Source of the DNA: Paenibacillus sp. MMS20-IR301
Lineage (GTDB): Bacteria > Bacillota > Bacilli > Paenibacillales > Paenibacillaceae
Length of the DNA: 64,000 nt
Assembly (NCBI RefSeq): GCF_032302195.1
Contig: NZ_CP135275.1
Location: forward strand, 5,648,001-5,712,000
Direction: 5' to 3'
Notes under the pieces: model-generated
Seen by the model: only the letters and a program-made list of their open reading frames with translations
Told to the model about the DNA's origin: nothing
Database searches by the model: none
Program-made: the position numbers and the translations under genes
Shown: positions 33,095 to 45,486 of the stretch, in pieces
How positions within the stretch are numbered: position 1 is the stretch's first letter
How the letters are laid out: each line of letters opens with the position of its first letter

Positions 33095-33328
33095 CTAGTC
33101 AATAACGATAGCCACTACGATCGACATGATAAAGAATCCGGCAGCAAGTCCAACTGTTACACGCTGCAGCACGAGTTCCATACCGCGTGCCTTTGTTTTA
33201 CCGAAGAGATGCTCAGCACCGCCGGAGATGGCACCGGAAAGACCAGCACTTTTCCCTTTTTGCAGAAGAACGACCGCAATCAGACCCACGGCAAAAATCA
33301 GAAGCACCACTTTCAAAAAGATATCCAT
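33095..33328 (-). CDS. secG: Preprotein translocase subunit SecG
   Basis: 77 aa, the normal length. Two hydrophobic segments ([39 protein letters not shown]) flank the conserved loop [20 protein letters not shown]. SecG is the third component of the SecYEG channel in the cytoplasmic membrane and stimulates protein export. It lies just upstream of rnr on the same strand, a common Firmicute order. It has its own terminator. Confidence 0.95.
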   Translation of the reverse strand: MDIFLKVVLLIFAVGLIAVVLLQKGKSAGLSGAISGGAEHLFGKTKARGMELVLQRVTVGLAAGFFIMSIVVAIVID

Positions 33329-33471
33329 TCACTTCCACCTCCTACGTCCAAGCATCACTATCTATGCTAAATTTGACCTCACGATTTCATAAACAGCATT
33401 TTTATTTTATCATAGCCGTAGATTGAATACAACCTTACAAATCGCTATGAAGGCATATCCTGCTGAATTTA

Positions 33472-33735
33472 TCAGGTTTGTCTTCTATAGGATGCAAGAA
33501 CGAGTAATAGTAAACCTGAGATCAGGATTACGGGCACTGCAAAGAAAGCATATCCTATTCCCTCCCAGCCGCCAATTACCAGCAAGCTGCAAATTAGCAG
33601 AACAACGCCGCCGATAAACCCGGCGAATCCGGGATAATAGATAAAGCGGTTCCGCCTGCTGCTGCTTCGTGACAGTATCCAGCTGAGGATGATAAGTAAT
33701 ATTCCAACCCCTATCCCGGCAATAATGGCATTCAT
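33472..33735 (-). CDS. Small membrane protein
   Basis: 87 aa from ATG 33735, which has a GGAAGGAG site; the open frame extends 50 codons upstream into the eno terminator and is not believable there. Three hydrophobic segments are visible (NAIIAGIGVGILLIILSWIL; YPGFAGFIGGVVLLICSLLV; AFFAVPVILISGLLLLVLAS) with a basic loop SRSSSRRNRF. It resembles YesK-type small membrane proteins of bacilli, but I am not sure of the family. It stands alone between eno and secG. Confidence 0.65.
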   Translation of the reverse strand: MNAIIAGIGVGILLIILSWILSRSSSRRNRFIYYPGFAGFIGGVVLLICSLLVIGGWEGIGYAFFAVPVILISGLLLLVLASYRRQT

Positions 33736-33850
33736 CTTGTCACTCCTTCCAGATTCTACAAGTATAGAATACCTGCTGGATGCAAAAGATGCAAAGCCTA
33801 GGGACCCGTGAGGCTTATCTTGCGTATGAGCTTCTTCTTTAGTCCATAAC

Positions 33851-33882
33851 AAAAAGCCTGCCGGAGTCCGGCAGGCTTTTTG
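33851..33882 (-). terminator. Terminator of the glycolytic operon after eno
   Basis: The stem GCCTGCCGGA/TCCGGCAGGC is flanked by AAAAA and TTTTT, so it can work in both directions. It lies 20 bases past the eno stop. Confidence 0.9.
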
Positions 33883-33903
33883 CAAATATTAGCTCAAAAG
33901 CAA

Positions 33904-35196
<1,293 letters not shown>

Positions 35197-35246
35197 TTAA
35201 TCTCCTTTTAACTTTGTTTTGGTATAGCCGTATAGCTTCTTCTTGC

Positions 35247-36791
35247 TTATTTGCGGCTGGCAATCATGGATTGTCCGGTCATTTCCGCAGGCTGCGGAAG
35301 TCCCATCAAATCGAGAATGGTCGGAGCCACGTCTGCGAGAATACCCGATTCACGCAGCACAACATCTTCAGTCGTAACGATGAAAGGAACAGGGTTAGTG
35401 GTATGAGCTGTGAACGGGCGCCCGTTCTCATCAAATACCATATCCGCATTACCGTGGTCGGCAATGATGATCGCAACGCCGCCTTTGGCAACCACTGCAT
35501 CGACAACTTTACCTACGCATTCGTCCGTTACTTCAACCGCCTTGATGGTAGGCTCCAGCATGCCGGAGTGTCCAACCATATCAGGGTTAGCAAAGTTCAG
35601 GATAATGGCATCCTGTCTGTCCGCTTCGATCTCCGCTACGCAGGCCGCCGCCACTTCGTATGCGCTCATCTCAGGCTTAAGATCATAGGTTGCCACTTTC
35701 GGCGAGTTAATCAGGATACGTGTTTCGCCAGGAAGCTCTTCATCGCGTCCGCCGCTGAAGAAGAAGGTTACGTGCGGATACTTCTCAGTCTCCGCGATAC
35801 GCAGCTGCTTCTTGTTCTGCTGAACCAGTACTTCACCGAGGGTGTTGTCCAGGTTCTTCGGAGAATAGGCCACGTAGCCTTGAACCGTCTCGCTGAAGGT
35901 TGTCAGGCATACGAAGTGCAGGTTCTCAGGGAACTTAGGACCACGGTCGAAGCCGCGGAAATCGGAGTTCGTGAATACCTGCGACAGCTGGATGGCACGG
36001 TCAGGACGGAAGTTAAGGAAAATGACAGAATCGCCGCTCTCCACTGTCGCAACCGGGTTGTTCTGGCTGTCTACAATTACACTCGGCTCCACAAATTCAT
36101 CATACACAGAGTTCTGGTAAGATCCGGTGATGGCCTGAAGTGCATCGGTGTATTTAGGGCCTTCGCCATACACCATTGCACGATAAGCCTTCTCTACACG
36201 TTCCCAGCGTTTGTCACGGTCCATCGCGAAATAACGTCCGGATACTGTAGCAATCGTACCTACACCCACCTCTTCAATCTTGCCAACCAGATCCTGAATG
36301 AACTTCTGTCCACTGTCAGGCGCTACATCACGGCCGTCCATGAAGGCATGAATATACACTTCATGCAAATCTTCTTTTTTGGCCAGATCAAGCATCGCGA
36401 ACAGGTGGTTGATGTGACTGTGCACGCCACCGTCGGATACAAGGGCATAGAGATGAAGCTTTTTGCCGGCTGTCTTGGCGCTTCTCACCGCAGCAACCAG
36501 CGTTTCGTTCTCGAAGAATTCACCATCACGGATCGACTTATCGATGCGGGTCAGATCCTGGTATACGATCCGGCCTGCGCCGATATTAAGGTGTCCTACT
36601 TCAGAGTTACCCATTTGCCCTTCCGGCAGACCTACAGCTTCTCCGCAAGCGGTAAGCGTAGTGTTCGGATATTGCTTCAGGTAACGGTCGTAGTTCGGTT
36701 TATTGGCTTGGGCAACTGCGTTGCCTTCATCCGTATTACGCAAGCCGAATCCATCCATGATGATTAGAGCTACAGGTCTTGGTGCTGACAT
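35247..36791 (-). CDS. gpmI: 2,3-bisphosphoglycerate-independent phosphoglycerate mutase
   Basis: 514 aa. It interconverts 3- and 2-phosphoglycerate using two manganese ions. The first metal-site Asp is in [16 protein letters not shown], the phosphorylated Ser is in [16 protein letters not shown], and a late metal motif is [11 protein letters not shown]. The start is two bases from the tpiA stop. This alkaline-phosphatase-fold enzyme is typical of Bacillus-group glycolysis and sporulation. Genes upstream and downstream are adjacent glycolytic steps. Confidence 0.98.
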   Translation of the reverse strand: MSAPRPVALIIMDGFGLRNTDEGNAVAQANKPNYDRYLKQYPNTTLTACGEAVGLPEGQMGNSEVGHLNIGAGRIVYQDLTRIDKSIRDGEFFENETLVAAVRSAKTAGKKLHLYALVSDGGVHSHINHLFAMLDLAKKEDLHEVYIHAFMDGRDVAPDSGQKFIQDLVGKIEEVGVGTIATVSGRYFAMDRDKRWERVEKAYRAMVYGEGPKYTDALQAITGSYQNSVYDEFVEPSVIVDSQNNPVATVESGDSVIFLNFRPDRAIQLSQVFTNSDFRGFDRGPKFPENLHFVCLTTFSETVQGYVAYSPKNLDNTLGEVLVQQNKKQLRIAETEKYPHVTFFFSGGRDEELPGETRILINSPKVATYDLKPEMSAYEVAAACVAEIEADRQDAIILNFANPDMVGHSGMLEPTIKAVEVTDECVGKVVDAVVAKGGVAIIIADHGNADMVFDENGRPFTAHTTNPVPFIVTTEDVVLRESGILADVAPTILDLMGLPQPAEMTGQSMIASRK

Positions 36792-36793
36792 GC

Positions 36794-37576
<783 letters not shown>

Positions 37577-38758
37577 TTACTTGTCGTTCAGTGCTTCTAC
37601 GCCTGGAAGTGCCTTACCTTCCATGAACTCGAGTGATGCGCCGCCGCCAGTGGAGATATGATCCATTTGGTCTGCGAGGTGGAATTTCTCAGCAGCTGCA
37701 GCAGAATCACCACCGCCAATGACAGTGTAGCCTTCAGTAGTTGCACAAGCCTGAGCTACGGCAATTGTACCTTCAGCAAAGATGTCAATTTCAAATACGC
37801 CCATAGGTCCGTTCCAAACAACCAGCTTGGAGTTTTTGATGATATCGGCATAGATTTCACGAGTCTTAGGACCGATGTCCAGACCTTCCCAGCCAGCAGG
37901 AATTTCAGTTACATCTACAATTTTGGTGTTGGCATCTGCACCGAATTTATCAGCAACAACTACGTCAACCGGAAGCACAAAGTTTTTGCCCAGTGCTTTG
38001 GCTTTTTCGATAAATCCAAGTGCCGCATCGATCTTGTCGTTATCTACCAGGGAATTTCCGATTTCGAAGCCTTGCGCTTTGGTGAAGGTGTAGGAAAGGC
38101 CGCCGCCAATCAGTACGTTGTCAGCCAGAGTCAGCAGGTTGTCGATTACGTCAATTTTGTCTTTAACCTTGGAACCGCCGATGATGGCAGTGAAAGGACG
38201 CTCAGGGTTCGAGAGAGCCTTGCCCAGTACGGACAATTCCTTCTCCATCAGAAGCCCGGATACTGCAGGCAGGAAGTGAGCGATACCTTCTGTCGATGCA
38301 TGTGCACGGTGAGCTGCGCCGAATGCGTCATTGACGAACAGGTCAGCCAGTTCAGCGAACTGTTTTGCCAGTTCAGGATCATTCTTCTCTTCACCTTTGT
38401 AGAAACGTACATTCTCAAGCACAAGCACATCACCGTTGTTCAGTTCAGCGATTTGCGCTTTCACTGCTTCACCAACAGCTTCATCAGCTTTCGCTACCGG
38501 TTTGCCGAGCAGCTCGGACAGACGCTCAGCAGCGGAAGTGAGACGCATGGAATCGACGAATTCACCTTTAGGACGGCCCATGTGGCTGGCCAGAATGACC
38601 TTTGCACCGTTCTCGATCAGGTATTTAATTGTAGGAAGAGTTTCGCGGATACGGGTATCATCGGTGATTTTACCGTCTTCCACTGGCACGTTGAAATCTA
38701 CGCGTACAAATACGCGCTTGCCTGTTACTTCTACATCACGGACGCTTTTTTTGTTCAT
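37577..38758 (-). CDS. pgk: Phosphoglycerate kinase
   Basis: 393 aa from the ATG at 38758 ([20 protein letters not shown]) with a GGAGG site 11 nt upstream; the frame is open 13 codons further but a longer start is unlikely. It transfers phosphate from 1,3-bisphosphoglycerate to ADP. Substrate motif VRVDFNVP, hinge region [12 protein letters not shown] and nucleotide loop [14 protein letters not shown] are present. The ~215-base gap to gapA contains a terminator, so expression of pgk onward may be set partly by read-through. Confidence 0.98.
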   Translation of the reverse strand: MNKKSVRDVEVTGKRVFVRVDFNVPVEDGKITDDTRIRETLPTIKYLIENGAKVILASHMGRPKGEFVDSMRLTSAAERLSELLGKPVAKADEAVGEAVKAQIAELNNGDVLVLENVRFYKGEEKNDPELAKQFAELADLFVNDAFGAAHRAHASTEGIAHFLPAVSGLLMEKELSVLGKALSNPERPFTAIIGGSKVKDKIDVIDNLLTLADNVLIGGGLSYTFTKAQGFEIGNSLVDNDKIDAALGFIEKAKALGKNFVLPVDVVVADKFGADANTKIVDVTEIPAGWEGLDIGPKTREIYADIIKNSKLVVWNGPMGVFEIDIFAEGTIAVAQACATTEGYTVIGGGDSAAAAEKFHLADQMDHISTGGGASLEFMEGKALPGVEALNDK

Positions 38759-38914
38759 GATTAACATTTCCTCCACACCCAAAATTGGTTCATTCACGAA
38801 TCCATTTGATCAAGTAGAAACAGCTGTGCCGTCCTCCTAGGGACGGTACCGTTTCAGCGAGAAATAGAAGGATACTTTATAGCGACAAGGCTATAAAGTC
38901 TTATATTTTTAGAA

Positions 38915-38947
38915 AGAGCGGAAACAGGCTTTCATTGTTTCCGCTCT
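38915..38947 (-). terminator. Terminator between gapA and pgk
   Basis: A 12-bp perfect stem (AGAGCGGAAACA/TGTTTCCGCTCT) with a 9-nt loop and a T-rich tail on the minus strand. It would let gapA be expressed above the downstream genes. Confidence 0.8.
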
Positions 38948-38974
38948 ATGGTAATGCTTATATTAAATCCGGTA

Positions 38975-39985
38975 TTACTTAGCCAGCTTTGCGAAGTGCT
39001 CCAAAGTGCGAACGAGCTGTGCAGTGTAAGACATTTCATTGTCGTACCAAGCAACAGTTTTAACCAGTTGTTTGTCGCCAACAGTCAGGACTTTGGTTTG
39101 AGTTGCATCGTACAGGGAACCGAAAGTCATACCCTTGATGTCGGAAGATACGATTTCATCTTCAGTGTAGCCGTAAGTTTCCGGATCGGAAGCTTCTTTC
39201 ATGGCTGCGTTGATTTCTTCAACAGTAACATTCTTATCCAGAACAGTTACCAGCTCAGTCAGGGAACCAGTAGCAACAGGCACGCGTTGTGCTGCTCCGT
39301 CAAGTTTACCTTTCAGTTCTGGAATTACCAGGCCAATTGCTTTAGCAGCACCTGTAGTGTTAGGGATGATGTTCTCAGCAGCAGCGCGGGCGCGTCTGAA
39401 GTCGCCTTTAGCGTGTGGAGCATCAAGAGTGTTCTGGTCGCCAGTGTAAGCGTGGATTGTAGTCATCAGGCCTTCTACGATACCGAACTTGTCGTTCAGA
39501 ACTTTTGCCATTGGAGCCAGGCAGTTAGTTGTGCAAGAAGCGCCGGAGATTACAGTTTCGGAACCATCAAGGATGTCATGGTTAACGTTGTAAACAACAG
39601 TCTTCATGTCGCCGGTAGCTGGAGCGGAAATAACCACTTTCTTAGCTCCGCCTTTCAGGTGCTTCTCAGCTGCTTCTTTAGTTGTGAAGAAACCTGTGCA
39701 CTCCAGAACGATGTCTACGCCAAGCTCGCCCCAAGGAAGTTCTTCAGGGTTGCGGTTAGCCAGAACCTTAACTTCTTTACCGTTTACTTTGAAGAATCCG
39801 TCATGAACTTCAACGTCTCCCTGGAATTTACCTTGAGTTGTATCATATTTAAGCAAATGAGCAAGCATCTTAGCGTCAGTCAAGTCGTTGATTGCTACCA
39901 CTTCGATACCTTCTACATTTTGAATACGGCGGAATGCAAGGCGTCCAATACGTCCAAAACCGTTAATACCAACTTTTACACTCAT
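38975..39985 (-). CDS. gapA: Glyceraldehyde-3-phosphate dehydrogenase, glycolytic
   Basis: 336 aa. It oxidises glyceraldehyde-3-phosphate with NAD and phosphate. The N-terminal Rossmann motif [15 protein letters not shown], the acidic residue after VVAINDL favouring NAD, the catalytic Cys in [15 protein letters not shown] and the terminal [14 protein letters not shown] are visible. It follows cggR on the same strand, as in B. subtilis, where CggR represses gapA. Its codon use is strongly biased, fitting high expression, and this creates a long antisense frame that I discount. Confidence 0.98.
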   Translation of the reverse strand: MSVKVGINGFGRIGRLAFRRIQNVEGIEVVAINDLTDAKMLAHLLKYDTTQGKFQGDVEVHDGFFKVNGKEVKVLANRNPEELPWGELGVDIVLECTGFFTTKEAAEKHLKGGAKKVVISAPATGDMKTVVYNVNHDILDGSETVISGASCTTNCLAPMAKVLNDKFGIVEGLMTTIHAYTGDQNTLDAPHAKGDFRRARAAAENIIPNTTGAAKAIGLVIPELKGKLDGAAQRVPVATGSLTELVTVLDKNVTVEEINAAMKEASDPETYGYTEDEIVSSDIKGMTFGSLYDATQTKVLTVGDKQLVKTVAWYDNEMSYTAQLVRTLEHFAKLAK

Positions 39986-40101
39986 TGAATAGTTCCTCCT
40001 AGATTTCGTTTTATTTATTCAAGACAGGCCGTGAGGCTCGTCAAGACAACAATGTTAAGTATAATGCAAAATACCTTCGCGTGCTCCCCATTAATTGGGA
40101 A

Positions 40102-41154
40102 CTATAGCACTTGCTGCAACTGTTTGTCGATTTCTTTGCCGATTTCGACCGCAGCCGCTTCATCCGTCACCAGAATATCCTCTTGCCCGAACCGCAGCAT
40201 CGCATGAATAGCCTTAGCCTTGCGTTTGCCTCCGGCAATACCGATAACAACCTCTGTCCGGAGAATGTCTTCCAGGCGAAGTCCCATGGTCAGCATGGTA
40301 TGAACCACTTCGCCGTTCTCATTGAAGTAATAGCCGAACGATTCGGCTACGGCCCCTTCGCCCTGAATCTCGGAGATAGTCTCCTCATCCAGCCTGCGGC
40401 GGTGGGTCATTTCAATGGCATCGCCAATTCCATGCACAATAATACGTGATCTGCGGATAATCTGCACAATCTCTCCGATATTGGAGTCCAGTGCAAGCGA
40501 CTGATAAGCATCCCCGCTAAGCAGATCCGGCACATGCAGCAGGCGGTAGTTAGCGCCAAGCCGCTTGGCCATGGTTGATGCAATGGTGTTGGCCTGTATC
40601 TCCATGCTCTCTCCCAGTCCCCCGCGCGCCGGAACGACCCAGGCGTTCTTATAGGAAAGGGATAACGGAGGGGTCAGCTGGTCGGCCATTTCTGCCAGGG
40701 TTGATCCTCCCGTAACGGCAATCGTATCATCGCCGTGCATGAAGCTGAGCAGTGCCTTGGAGCCGGCCCGCCCCAGTTCACGTTTGGTGAACAGCGATGT
40801 CTCACAGTCGCCAGGTACCACTACTACTTTGGTGAGACCGTACGTTGAACGAATTTTCTCTTCCAGATCATCCAGGCCGAAGAGGCTCTTGGCGATCGGC
40901 TCCAGCAGGTCAAGCAGTCTGCGACCGGCATCGCTAATGCGCATACCGACGCTCTCGATCTCAATGAGCCCTTGCGATTTCAGAAGATCCGTCTCGGCGC
41001 GCAGCACCCGCTCGGTCATATCAAGCGACGCGGCCAGCGTTCTGCGCCCAATAATATCGGACAGCATGATCTGATGTAGAATCGTATACCGTCTCTTAAG
41101 GGTTTCCATGAGATCAGGCAGAAGCTGCTTTTGGATTTCCAATAGATTACGCAT
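40102..41154 (-). CDS. cggR: Central glycolytic genes regulator CggR
   Basis: 350 aa, SorC/DeoR-like. The N-terminal winged helix is MLSDIIGRRTLAASLDMTER. The C-terminal sugar-phosphate-binding domain has the NagB-like motifs GDDTIAVTGGSTLAEMADQL and IGIAGGKRKAKAI. CggR represses its own operon and releases it when fructose-1,6-bisphosphate binds. A matching promoter and operator lie directly upstream (41200-41269). It is followed by gapA after about 115 bases. Confidence 0.96.
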   Translation of the reverse strand: MRNLLEIQKQLLPDLMETLKRRYTILHQIMLSDIIGRRTLAASLDMTERVLRAETDLLKSQGLIEIESVGMRISDAGRRLLDLLEPIAKSLFGLDDLEEKIRSTYGLTKVVVVPGDCETSLFTKRELGRAGSKALLSFMHGDDTIAVTGGSTLAEMADQLTPPLSLSYKNAWVVPARGGLGESMEIQANTIASTMAKRLGANYRLLHVPDLLSGDAYQSLALDSNIGEIVQIIRRSRIIVHGIGDAIEMTHRRRLDEETISEIQGEGAVAESFGYYFNENGEVVHTMLTMGLRLEDILRTEVVIGIAGGKRKAKAIHAMLRFGQEDILVTDEAAAVEIGKEIDKQLQQVL

Positions 41155-41199
41155 ACTTTCACTCCTGCAACTTCGTCTTTCTCTTTCCCCTTGTTCGTG

Positions 41200-41269
41200 G
41201 TCTTAAAATGTCCCGGGTTAACTTTTTAAGTCCCACCCATATTCTACCCAAAACTGACGCGGAGTGCAA
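41200..41269 (-). promoter_or_regulatory. cggR promoter and CggR operator
   Basis: On the minus strand: TTGCAC (41269-41264), a 17-bp spacer, TAGAAT (41246-41241). Then from 41235 to 41200 comes a tandem half-site array, TGGGAC-N6-AGTT-N4-CGGGAC-N6-AGAC. That has the layout of the B. subtilis CggR operator (CGGGAC-N6-TGTC repeated with N4), placed just after the predicted start so that bound CggR would block elongation. Confidence 0.85.
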
Positions 41270-41483
41270 GTGTTCCGAGAGTATAATTCTCAGGCCGGTT
41301 TATTCTTATACATCCGTCGGTCCTTGAGAGGGCCGTCCGGACCAAAACTGCGCCGGAAAACACTCTTAGGCCTGCTTGTCCGGCTGCAGGCTTTCCTGAA
41401 ATATTAGCTTTCAAAACTATTTTTGATCAGCTTAGCTTAAGGCATTGCTTTTATCTGATAAGTATATTATAATAATTTCTGTT

Positions 41484-41558
41484 GCGCCCGTGGTCCAATG
41501 GATATGACGTAGGCCTCCGAAGCCTGAGATCCAAGTTCGATTCTTGGCGGGCGCGCCA
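41484..41558 (+). tRNA. tRNA-Arg(CCG)
   Basis: 75 nt including an encoded CCA. The acceptor stem GCGCCCG pairs with CGGGCGC. The anticodon loop CTCCGAA between TAGGC and GCCTG gives anticodon CCG, reading CGG codons. The T-arm is CCAAG-TTCGATT-CTTGG. A strong terminator follows at 41590. Confidence 0.97.
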
Positions 41559-41589
41559 TCATTTACAACTTAACCAAATAAATATATTT

Positions 41590-41625
41590 GACCCGCAAAT
41601 TGGTAATTTACTTTGCGGGTCTTTT
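41590..41625 (+). terminator. tRNA-Arg terminator
   Basis: GACCCGCAAA/TTTGCGGGTC with a 12-nt loop, then TTTT. Confidence 0.88.
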
Positions 41626-41737
41626 CATGCTGCAGAAATTTTTGACCGCACAGAACTTAATGCAGGATGGCCGCGTTCAAGCACAACAGTTCCCATCCTG
41701 CATCACCTTACGTTATTAATAATCTTCGCCGAATTAA

Positions 41738-43714
41738 TTAAGGTTTATATGTCAGATACGTCCCCTTGTTTCCCACAACAATGTATTGCTGCCCGTCCCA
41801 GATAATTCCCGTCAAGTACTCTGATGTCCCCGACTTCATCTTGGTCCAGGTCTTGCCGTCGGCAGAGCGCAGGATTAACCCGCCGGCCCCCACTGCCATG
41901 AACTCTCCGTTGCCGTAAATTACGGAACTGAGCCGGTCTTCCTTCTTCGAATTATGATCAACCCAGATGAAATAATACTTCTCATAGGCTGTATAAGCCG
42001 GAAATGCTGCCTTAATCCACTTGCCGTTCTCCAGGTAGTAGAGCAGCGTTCCTTCTTTCTCCGAATATTGATACTTAACGGTGCGGTTATTGCCCGAAAC
42101 GGTAACCGGTTCATTGTCTATGCTCTGCTTCTTAGCCGGAGAGACATCGATCCAATTTTCTTTGTTTGTGTCATAGTTATAAACTTTGCCAAAGCGTGTA
42201 CGTCCGGTAAACTTCTGGCCGTCCCATTTGACATCAACCCCGTTGTCGAGTTCATAGAAAACACTGCCTTTGGAAGTACCTTCGCTGCTTATTCTGGTGA
42301 AGGTATAGGTGTTCGCCAACACCCTCCAATGCCAGTCCTCCTGGCTCAGCAGAAATGCGAAATCGCCTGCAGGATTAGTATCAGCACTGTCCACATTAAA
42401 CGTTCTGTCGAAGGCATACGGGCTATCCCACTGGACTCTGTCTGTTGATGTCAGAAATCTGCCATTGGAACCGTACAAGTAATAGCTGCCAGACTGATAG
42501 CCGATTCCGTAAATATCGAACCCAAACGAGGATTTCGCTTCCTGAACCGTGTGCTTCGTGAAGCTTACCAGGTCCGGGGAGGTGTAGATGCCTCCGAACG
42601 AGGTAACGGCTATGTATTGTCTGCCATCCCAGATGGTCTTGTAGAAATTGATCCGGTCCGGATTAATTTGTGAGATAGTATTCAGGCCAGGGTCTCCTTT
42701 GTCCACTTCCTCTGATAGGCCCGTATTCTCGAAGATATTAACACTCGTCCAGCTTACCCCATCGGCCGAACTGGCCAGATAACCGCCATTCAGGTTCATC
42801 ACATAACGGCCATTCATATAGTCGACCGTATCAGGCGCAGAGGATTGCGTCCAGTCCAGCAGCTTCTTGTTCGCGGCGTTGAACAGCTTGCTGCCCCAGC
42901 TGTCTGCAACAGCTGCGCCAGGCTGCGGACGTGCCGAATCATAGATGACTTTGGCCGCAACATAACCTTTGGAGCCGTAAGTTAAATCTTCTGCCTTATA
43001 ATCGTTAACGGTCCAGTTTACCAGATTTTTGCTGGAGAGCACATTTCTTTCCGTCAATATAAAATAGGCACCGTTAATGTATTTAATTCTGGCAGCTTGA
43101 TACTGGTACTGCGCCGCTTGCACAGTCTTCCAGGATTTTCCGTCCTTTGAACTGGAGACATACACATAACCGGTTCTGGATGAATTCTCGCGCTTAGCTT
43201 CACAACCCTTTGACGGCTCCGAAGGAAAGCAGAACGCATCCATCTGCGTTAACACGACAAACTGCTTACCGTCCCAGATTACACTAGTATTAGTGACACT
43301 CCGCTGTTTCGAGAAATCACCTGTCTCTGCTTCCTTCATTGTGGGCACCTGGCTTTTGGTCAAAACGATAGCCTGTCTGCTCCATTTCAGGCCATCTGCC
43401 GAAGTCAGCAGGACGTTCTGCTCCCCTACCGCAGTAAAGACACCATTGCCGTACGCTACAGAGAGCAGATTAGTACTGATGCCTGTCTGTACGACATGCC
43501 AATTCTCCCCGTCCTCCGATCTCACAATGGCTCCAGCACCGCCGGCTGCAACATAAATTCCTTTGCCGTTGGTAACGTCATACAGATCACTGCCAAAGAA
43601 CACTGAGGACTTTGCAAATGAATACACGGGCTGAGCCGCAGCAAATACCCCTCCGGCCGGAAGCAGCAGCAGGCAGAGCATAATCAATAGCGGATTTATT
43701 ATTTTTTTGGACAA
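41738..43714 (-). CDS. Secreted beta-propeller-like repeat protein
   Basis: About 658 aa from a TTG at 43714 (site GGAGGAG); an ATG 12 codons earlier has no ribosome site. A Sec signal peptide (KKIINPLLIMLCLLLLPAGG) is followed by repeated WxxxQ-type blades such as LTGIIWDGQQYIVVGNKGTY, SSADGVSWTSVNIF and RSADGKTWTKMKSG. These resemble sialidase/BNR-like or photosystem-stability-factor-like propellers. It has no anchor motif, so it is probably released or loosely wall-bound. Function unknown; it stands alone between the tRNA and clpP. Confidence 0.8.
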   Translation of the reverse strand: MSKKIINPLLIMLCLLLLPAGGVFAAAQPVYSFAKSSVFFGSDLYDVTNGKGIYVAAGGAGAIVRSEDGENWHVVQTGISTNLLSVAYGNGVFTAVGEQNVLLTSADGLKWSRQAIVLTKSQVPTMKEAETGDFSKQRSVTNTSVIWDGKQFVVLTQMDAFCFPSEPSKGCEAKRENSSRTGYVYVSSSKDGKSWKTVQAAQYQYQAARIKYINGAYFILTERNVLSSKNLVNWTVNDYKAEDLTYGSKGYVAAKVIYDSARPQPGAAVADSWGSKLFNAANKKLLDWTQSSAPDTVDYMNGRYVMNLNGGYLASSADGVSWTSVNIFENTGLSEEVDKGDPGLNTISQINPDRINFYKTIWDGRQYIAVTSFGGIYTSPDLVSFTKHTVQEAKSSFGFDIYGIGYQSGSYYLYGSNGRFLTSTDRVQWDSPYAFDRTFNVDSADTNPAGDFAFLLSQEDWHWRVLANTYTFTRISSEGTSKGSVFYELDNGVDVKWDGQKFTGRTRFGKVYNYDTNKENWIDVSPAKKQSIDNEPVTVSGNNRTVKYQYSEKEGTLLYYLENGKWIKAAFPAYTAYEKYYFIWVDHNSKKEDRLSSVIYGNGEFMAVGAGGLILRSADGKTWTKMKSGTSEYLTGIIWDGQQYIVVGNKGTYLTYKP

Positions 43715-43900
43715 CTGTGTCTCCTCCTTAAGATTAAAAAAATATTTCAATGTATAATTTTAGTATAGTAGTTAACTATTTAGTGGGAAGTGACTTATTT
43801 ACACTTTCAAAATTATTCCGGAAATATGACTAAATACCCGGATAGGGAGAAGAAGATTTCCGCAAAAGCCACCGGGCCGGAAATCTTTTTAGAAAGCGGG

Positions 43901-43940
43901 TTTGACTTTCTTTGACTTTTTGTTTGAATTTGTTTATCAT
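43901..43940 (+). promoter_or_regulatory. clpP promoter with overlapping CtsR operator
   Basis: The complement of 43901-43917 reads AGTCAAA-GAA-AGTCAAA, a perfect CtsR heptad repeat. It overlaps the -35 box TTGACT (43912-43917), followed by a 17-bp spacer and TATCAT (43935-43940). CtsR bound here would block RNA polymerase and release it on heat or protein stress. Confidence 0.9.
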
Positions 43941-44007
43941 GTGGTTATTACGGTAACAGTAAGAAATGAATAACATTCGAAGCACCAATTTCAAGGAGGT
44001 TTTCCAC

Positions 44008-44604
44008 GTGAGTTATATTCCTATGGTAGTAGAACAGAGCAACCGCGGTGAGCGCGCTTATGACATCTATTCCCGCCTGCTGAAGGACCGCATCATTTTC
44101 CTTGGAACGGAGGTTAATGACGTGGTAGCCAACTCCATCATCGCCCAAATGCTCTTCCTGGCTGCCGAGGACCCGGATAAGGATATTCACCTGTATGTGA
44201 ACAGCCCCGGCGGTTCCATTACAGCGGGTATGGCTATATTTGATACAATGCAGTACATTAAGCCGGATGTATCCACCATCTGCGTAGGGATGGCTGCTTC
44301 CATGGGAGCATTCCTGCTGAATGCCGGCGCCAAGGGCAAACGCTTTGCTTTGCCGAACAGCGAAATCATGATTCACCAGCCGCTGGGCGGCGCACAGGGC
44401 CAGGCTTCCGATATCGAGATCCGCGCCCGCCGCATCATCAAGCTGCGTGAGAAGCTGAACCGCATTCTGTCTGAACGTACCGGCCAGCCGCTGGAGAAGA
44501 TCGAGAAGGATACTGACCGCGATTACTTCATGAGCGCTGCTGATGCTGCTGAGTATGGTATCGTTGATAAAGTTATTGAGAAGACTTTGCCGACAGGCGT
44601 ATAA
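44008..44604 (+). CDS. clpP: ATP-dependent Clp protease proteolytic subunit
   Basis: 198 aa from a GTG with an AAGGAGG site 8 nt upstream; an ATG 14 codons earlier lacks one. It is a serine protease that forms a double heptameric chamber and works with ClpX/ClpC. The catalytic Ser is in [14 protein letters not shown], the His in [15 protein letters not shown], and the Asp follows in the [17 protein letters not shown] region. The gene is monocistronic, with its own CtsR-controlled promoter and a terminator. It also degrades ssrA-tagged proteins, linking it to tmRNA and SmpB. Confidence 0.98.
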   Translation: MSYIPMVVEQSNRGERAYDIYSRLLKDRIIFLGTEVNDVVANSIIAQMLFLAAEDPDKDIHLYVNSPGGSITAGMAIFDTMQYIKPDVSTICVGMAASMGAFLLNAGAKGKRFALPNSEIMIHQPLGGAQGQASDIEIRARRIIKLREKLNRILSERTGQPLEKIEKDTDRDYFMSAADAAEYGIVDKVIEKTLPTGV

Positions 44605-44610
44605 TCGTCC

Positions 44611-44662
44611 ACACTAAAAAGGCTGCCAGAACCCGTAAGGGTTCCGGCAGCCTTTTTAGTGT
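44611..44662. terminator. Bidirectional terminator after clpP
   Basis: ACACTAAAAAGGCTGCC pairs with GGCAGCCTTTTTAGTGT, with an inner GAACCC/GGGTTC extension. A/T-runs lie on both sides, so it serves clpP and the convergent SGNH gene. Confidence 0.9.
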
Positions 44663-44714
44663 GCTTAAGCAAGTGCGGCGTGCATCAGCCATCCCGGGAC
44701 ACAAAGCCCTCCCA

Positions 44715-45353
44715 TCAGCCCAGGCGCCCATATCCCAGGTTATCCAGCTTCCCGGCGATGACGCGGTAGCCTCTGCCGTTAGGATGAATGTGGTCAATGA
44801 ACAGCAAACCGCGTTCATTGCCGGCAAATTCATTGTAAATGGAAGCAAATCCGCATACCCTGCTGCTGTATCCTGCAGTATATCTGTTAAACTGCCTCAC
44901 CCAATCCGTAGCTTCATCTATTTGCGGATAGGGGTTATATAAACCGACAATCCGGATGAGATAAGGCCCCGGCATTCCGGCCTTCAGCTGTGACAGCGTA
45001 CTCATGATATCGCTGATATTCCGTTTGCAGTTGCGCAGCGCCTTCTGCAGCAGCGGCGGCAGATCACCAGGGCGCGTACCGGCAGCTTTGGCCGCTTTGA
45101 TTAGGTCATTACCACCAATCGAGATCGTAATCAGATCGGCATCCTGAATGGCCCGCCGGAAGTTGTAATCCGTCTTCAGCCGCTGCTCCAGCCCCTCGGT
45201 AGTCAAACCGTTAACGCCCAGATTGGTCAGATGGACCGGGGCACGCAGTCTGGCCTCCGCCATCCTGCGGTAGACCGGCACGAAGCCGTTACCGGGCAGC
45301 GCTCCGAACCCCGTCGTCAAAGAATCGCCGATTGCTGTATACTGATAGCTCAT
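44715..45353 (-). CDS. SGNH/GDSL-type esterase or lipase
   Basis: 212 aa. All four SGNH blocks are visible: Ser in AIGDSLTTGFG, Gly in block II (NLGVNGLTTEGL), Asn in ISIGGNDLIKAA, and the Asp-x-x-His pair in FIDHIHPNGRGYRVIAG. It hydrolyses ester bonds, with substrate unknown. No signal peptide is visible, so it is probably cytoplasmic, like many spore-former GDSL proteins. It is transcribed convergently with clpP. Confidence 0.9.
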   Translation of the reverse strand: MSYQYTAIGDSLTTGFGALPGNGFVPVYRRMAEARLRAPVHLTNLGVNGLTTEGLEQRLKTDYNFRRAIQDADLITISIGGNDLIKAAKAAGTRPGDLPPLLQKALRNCKRNISDIMSTLSQLKAGMPGPYLIRIVGLYNPYPQIDEATDWVRQFNRYTAGYSSRVCGFASIYNEFAGNERGLLFIDHIHPNGRGYRVIAGKLDNLGYGRLG

Positions 45354-45441
45354 CTGTATCCACCCCCGTTCATTAAGCCAGCTTCTTTCTTTAGCTTATG
45401 AAGCGGCGGTGCAGCCGGGAACGGCGAGATGTCCATAATAA

Positions 45442-45478
45442 TAAGAGGCAGGCTGAGTAGTGATCAGCCTGCCTCTTA
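45442..45478 (-). terminator. Terminator of the copper-amine-oxidase-like gene
   Basis: A perfect 15-bp stem (TAAGAGGCAGGCTGA and complement) with a 7-nt loop; the minus side continues TTATTATT. Confidence 0.82.
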
Positions 45479-45486
45479 CATGATTC

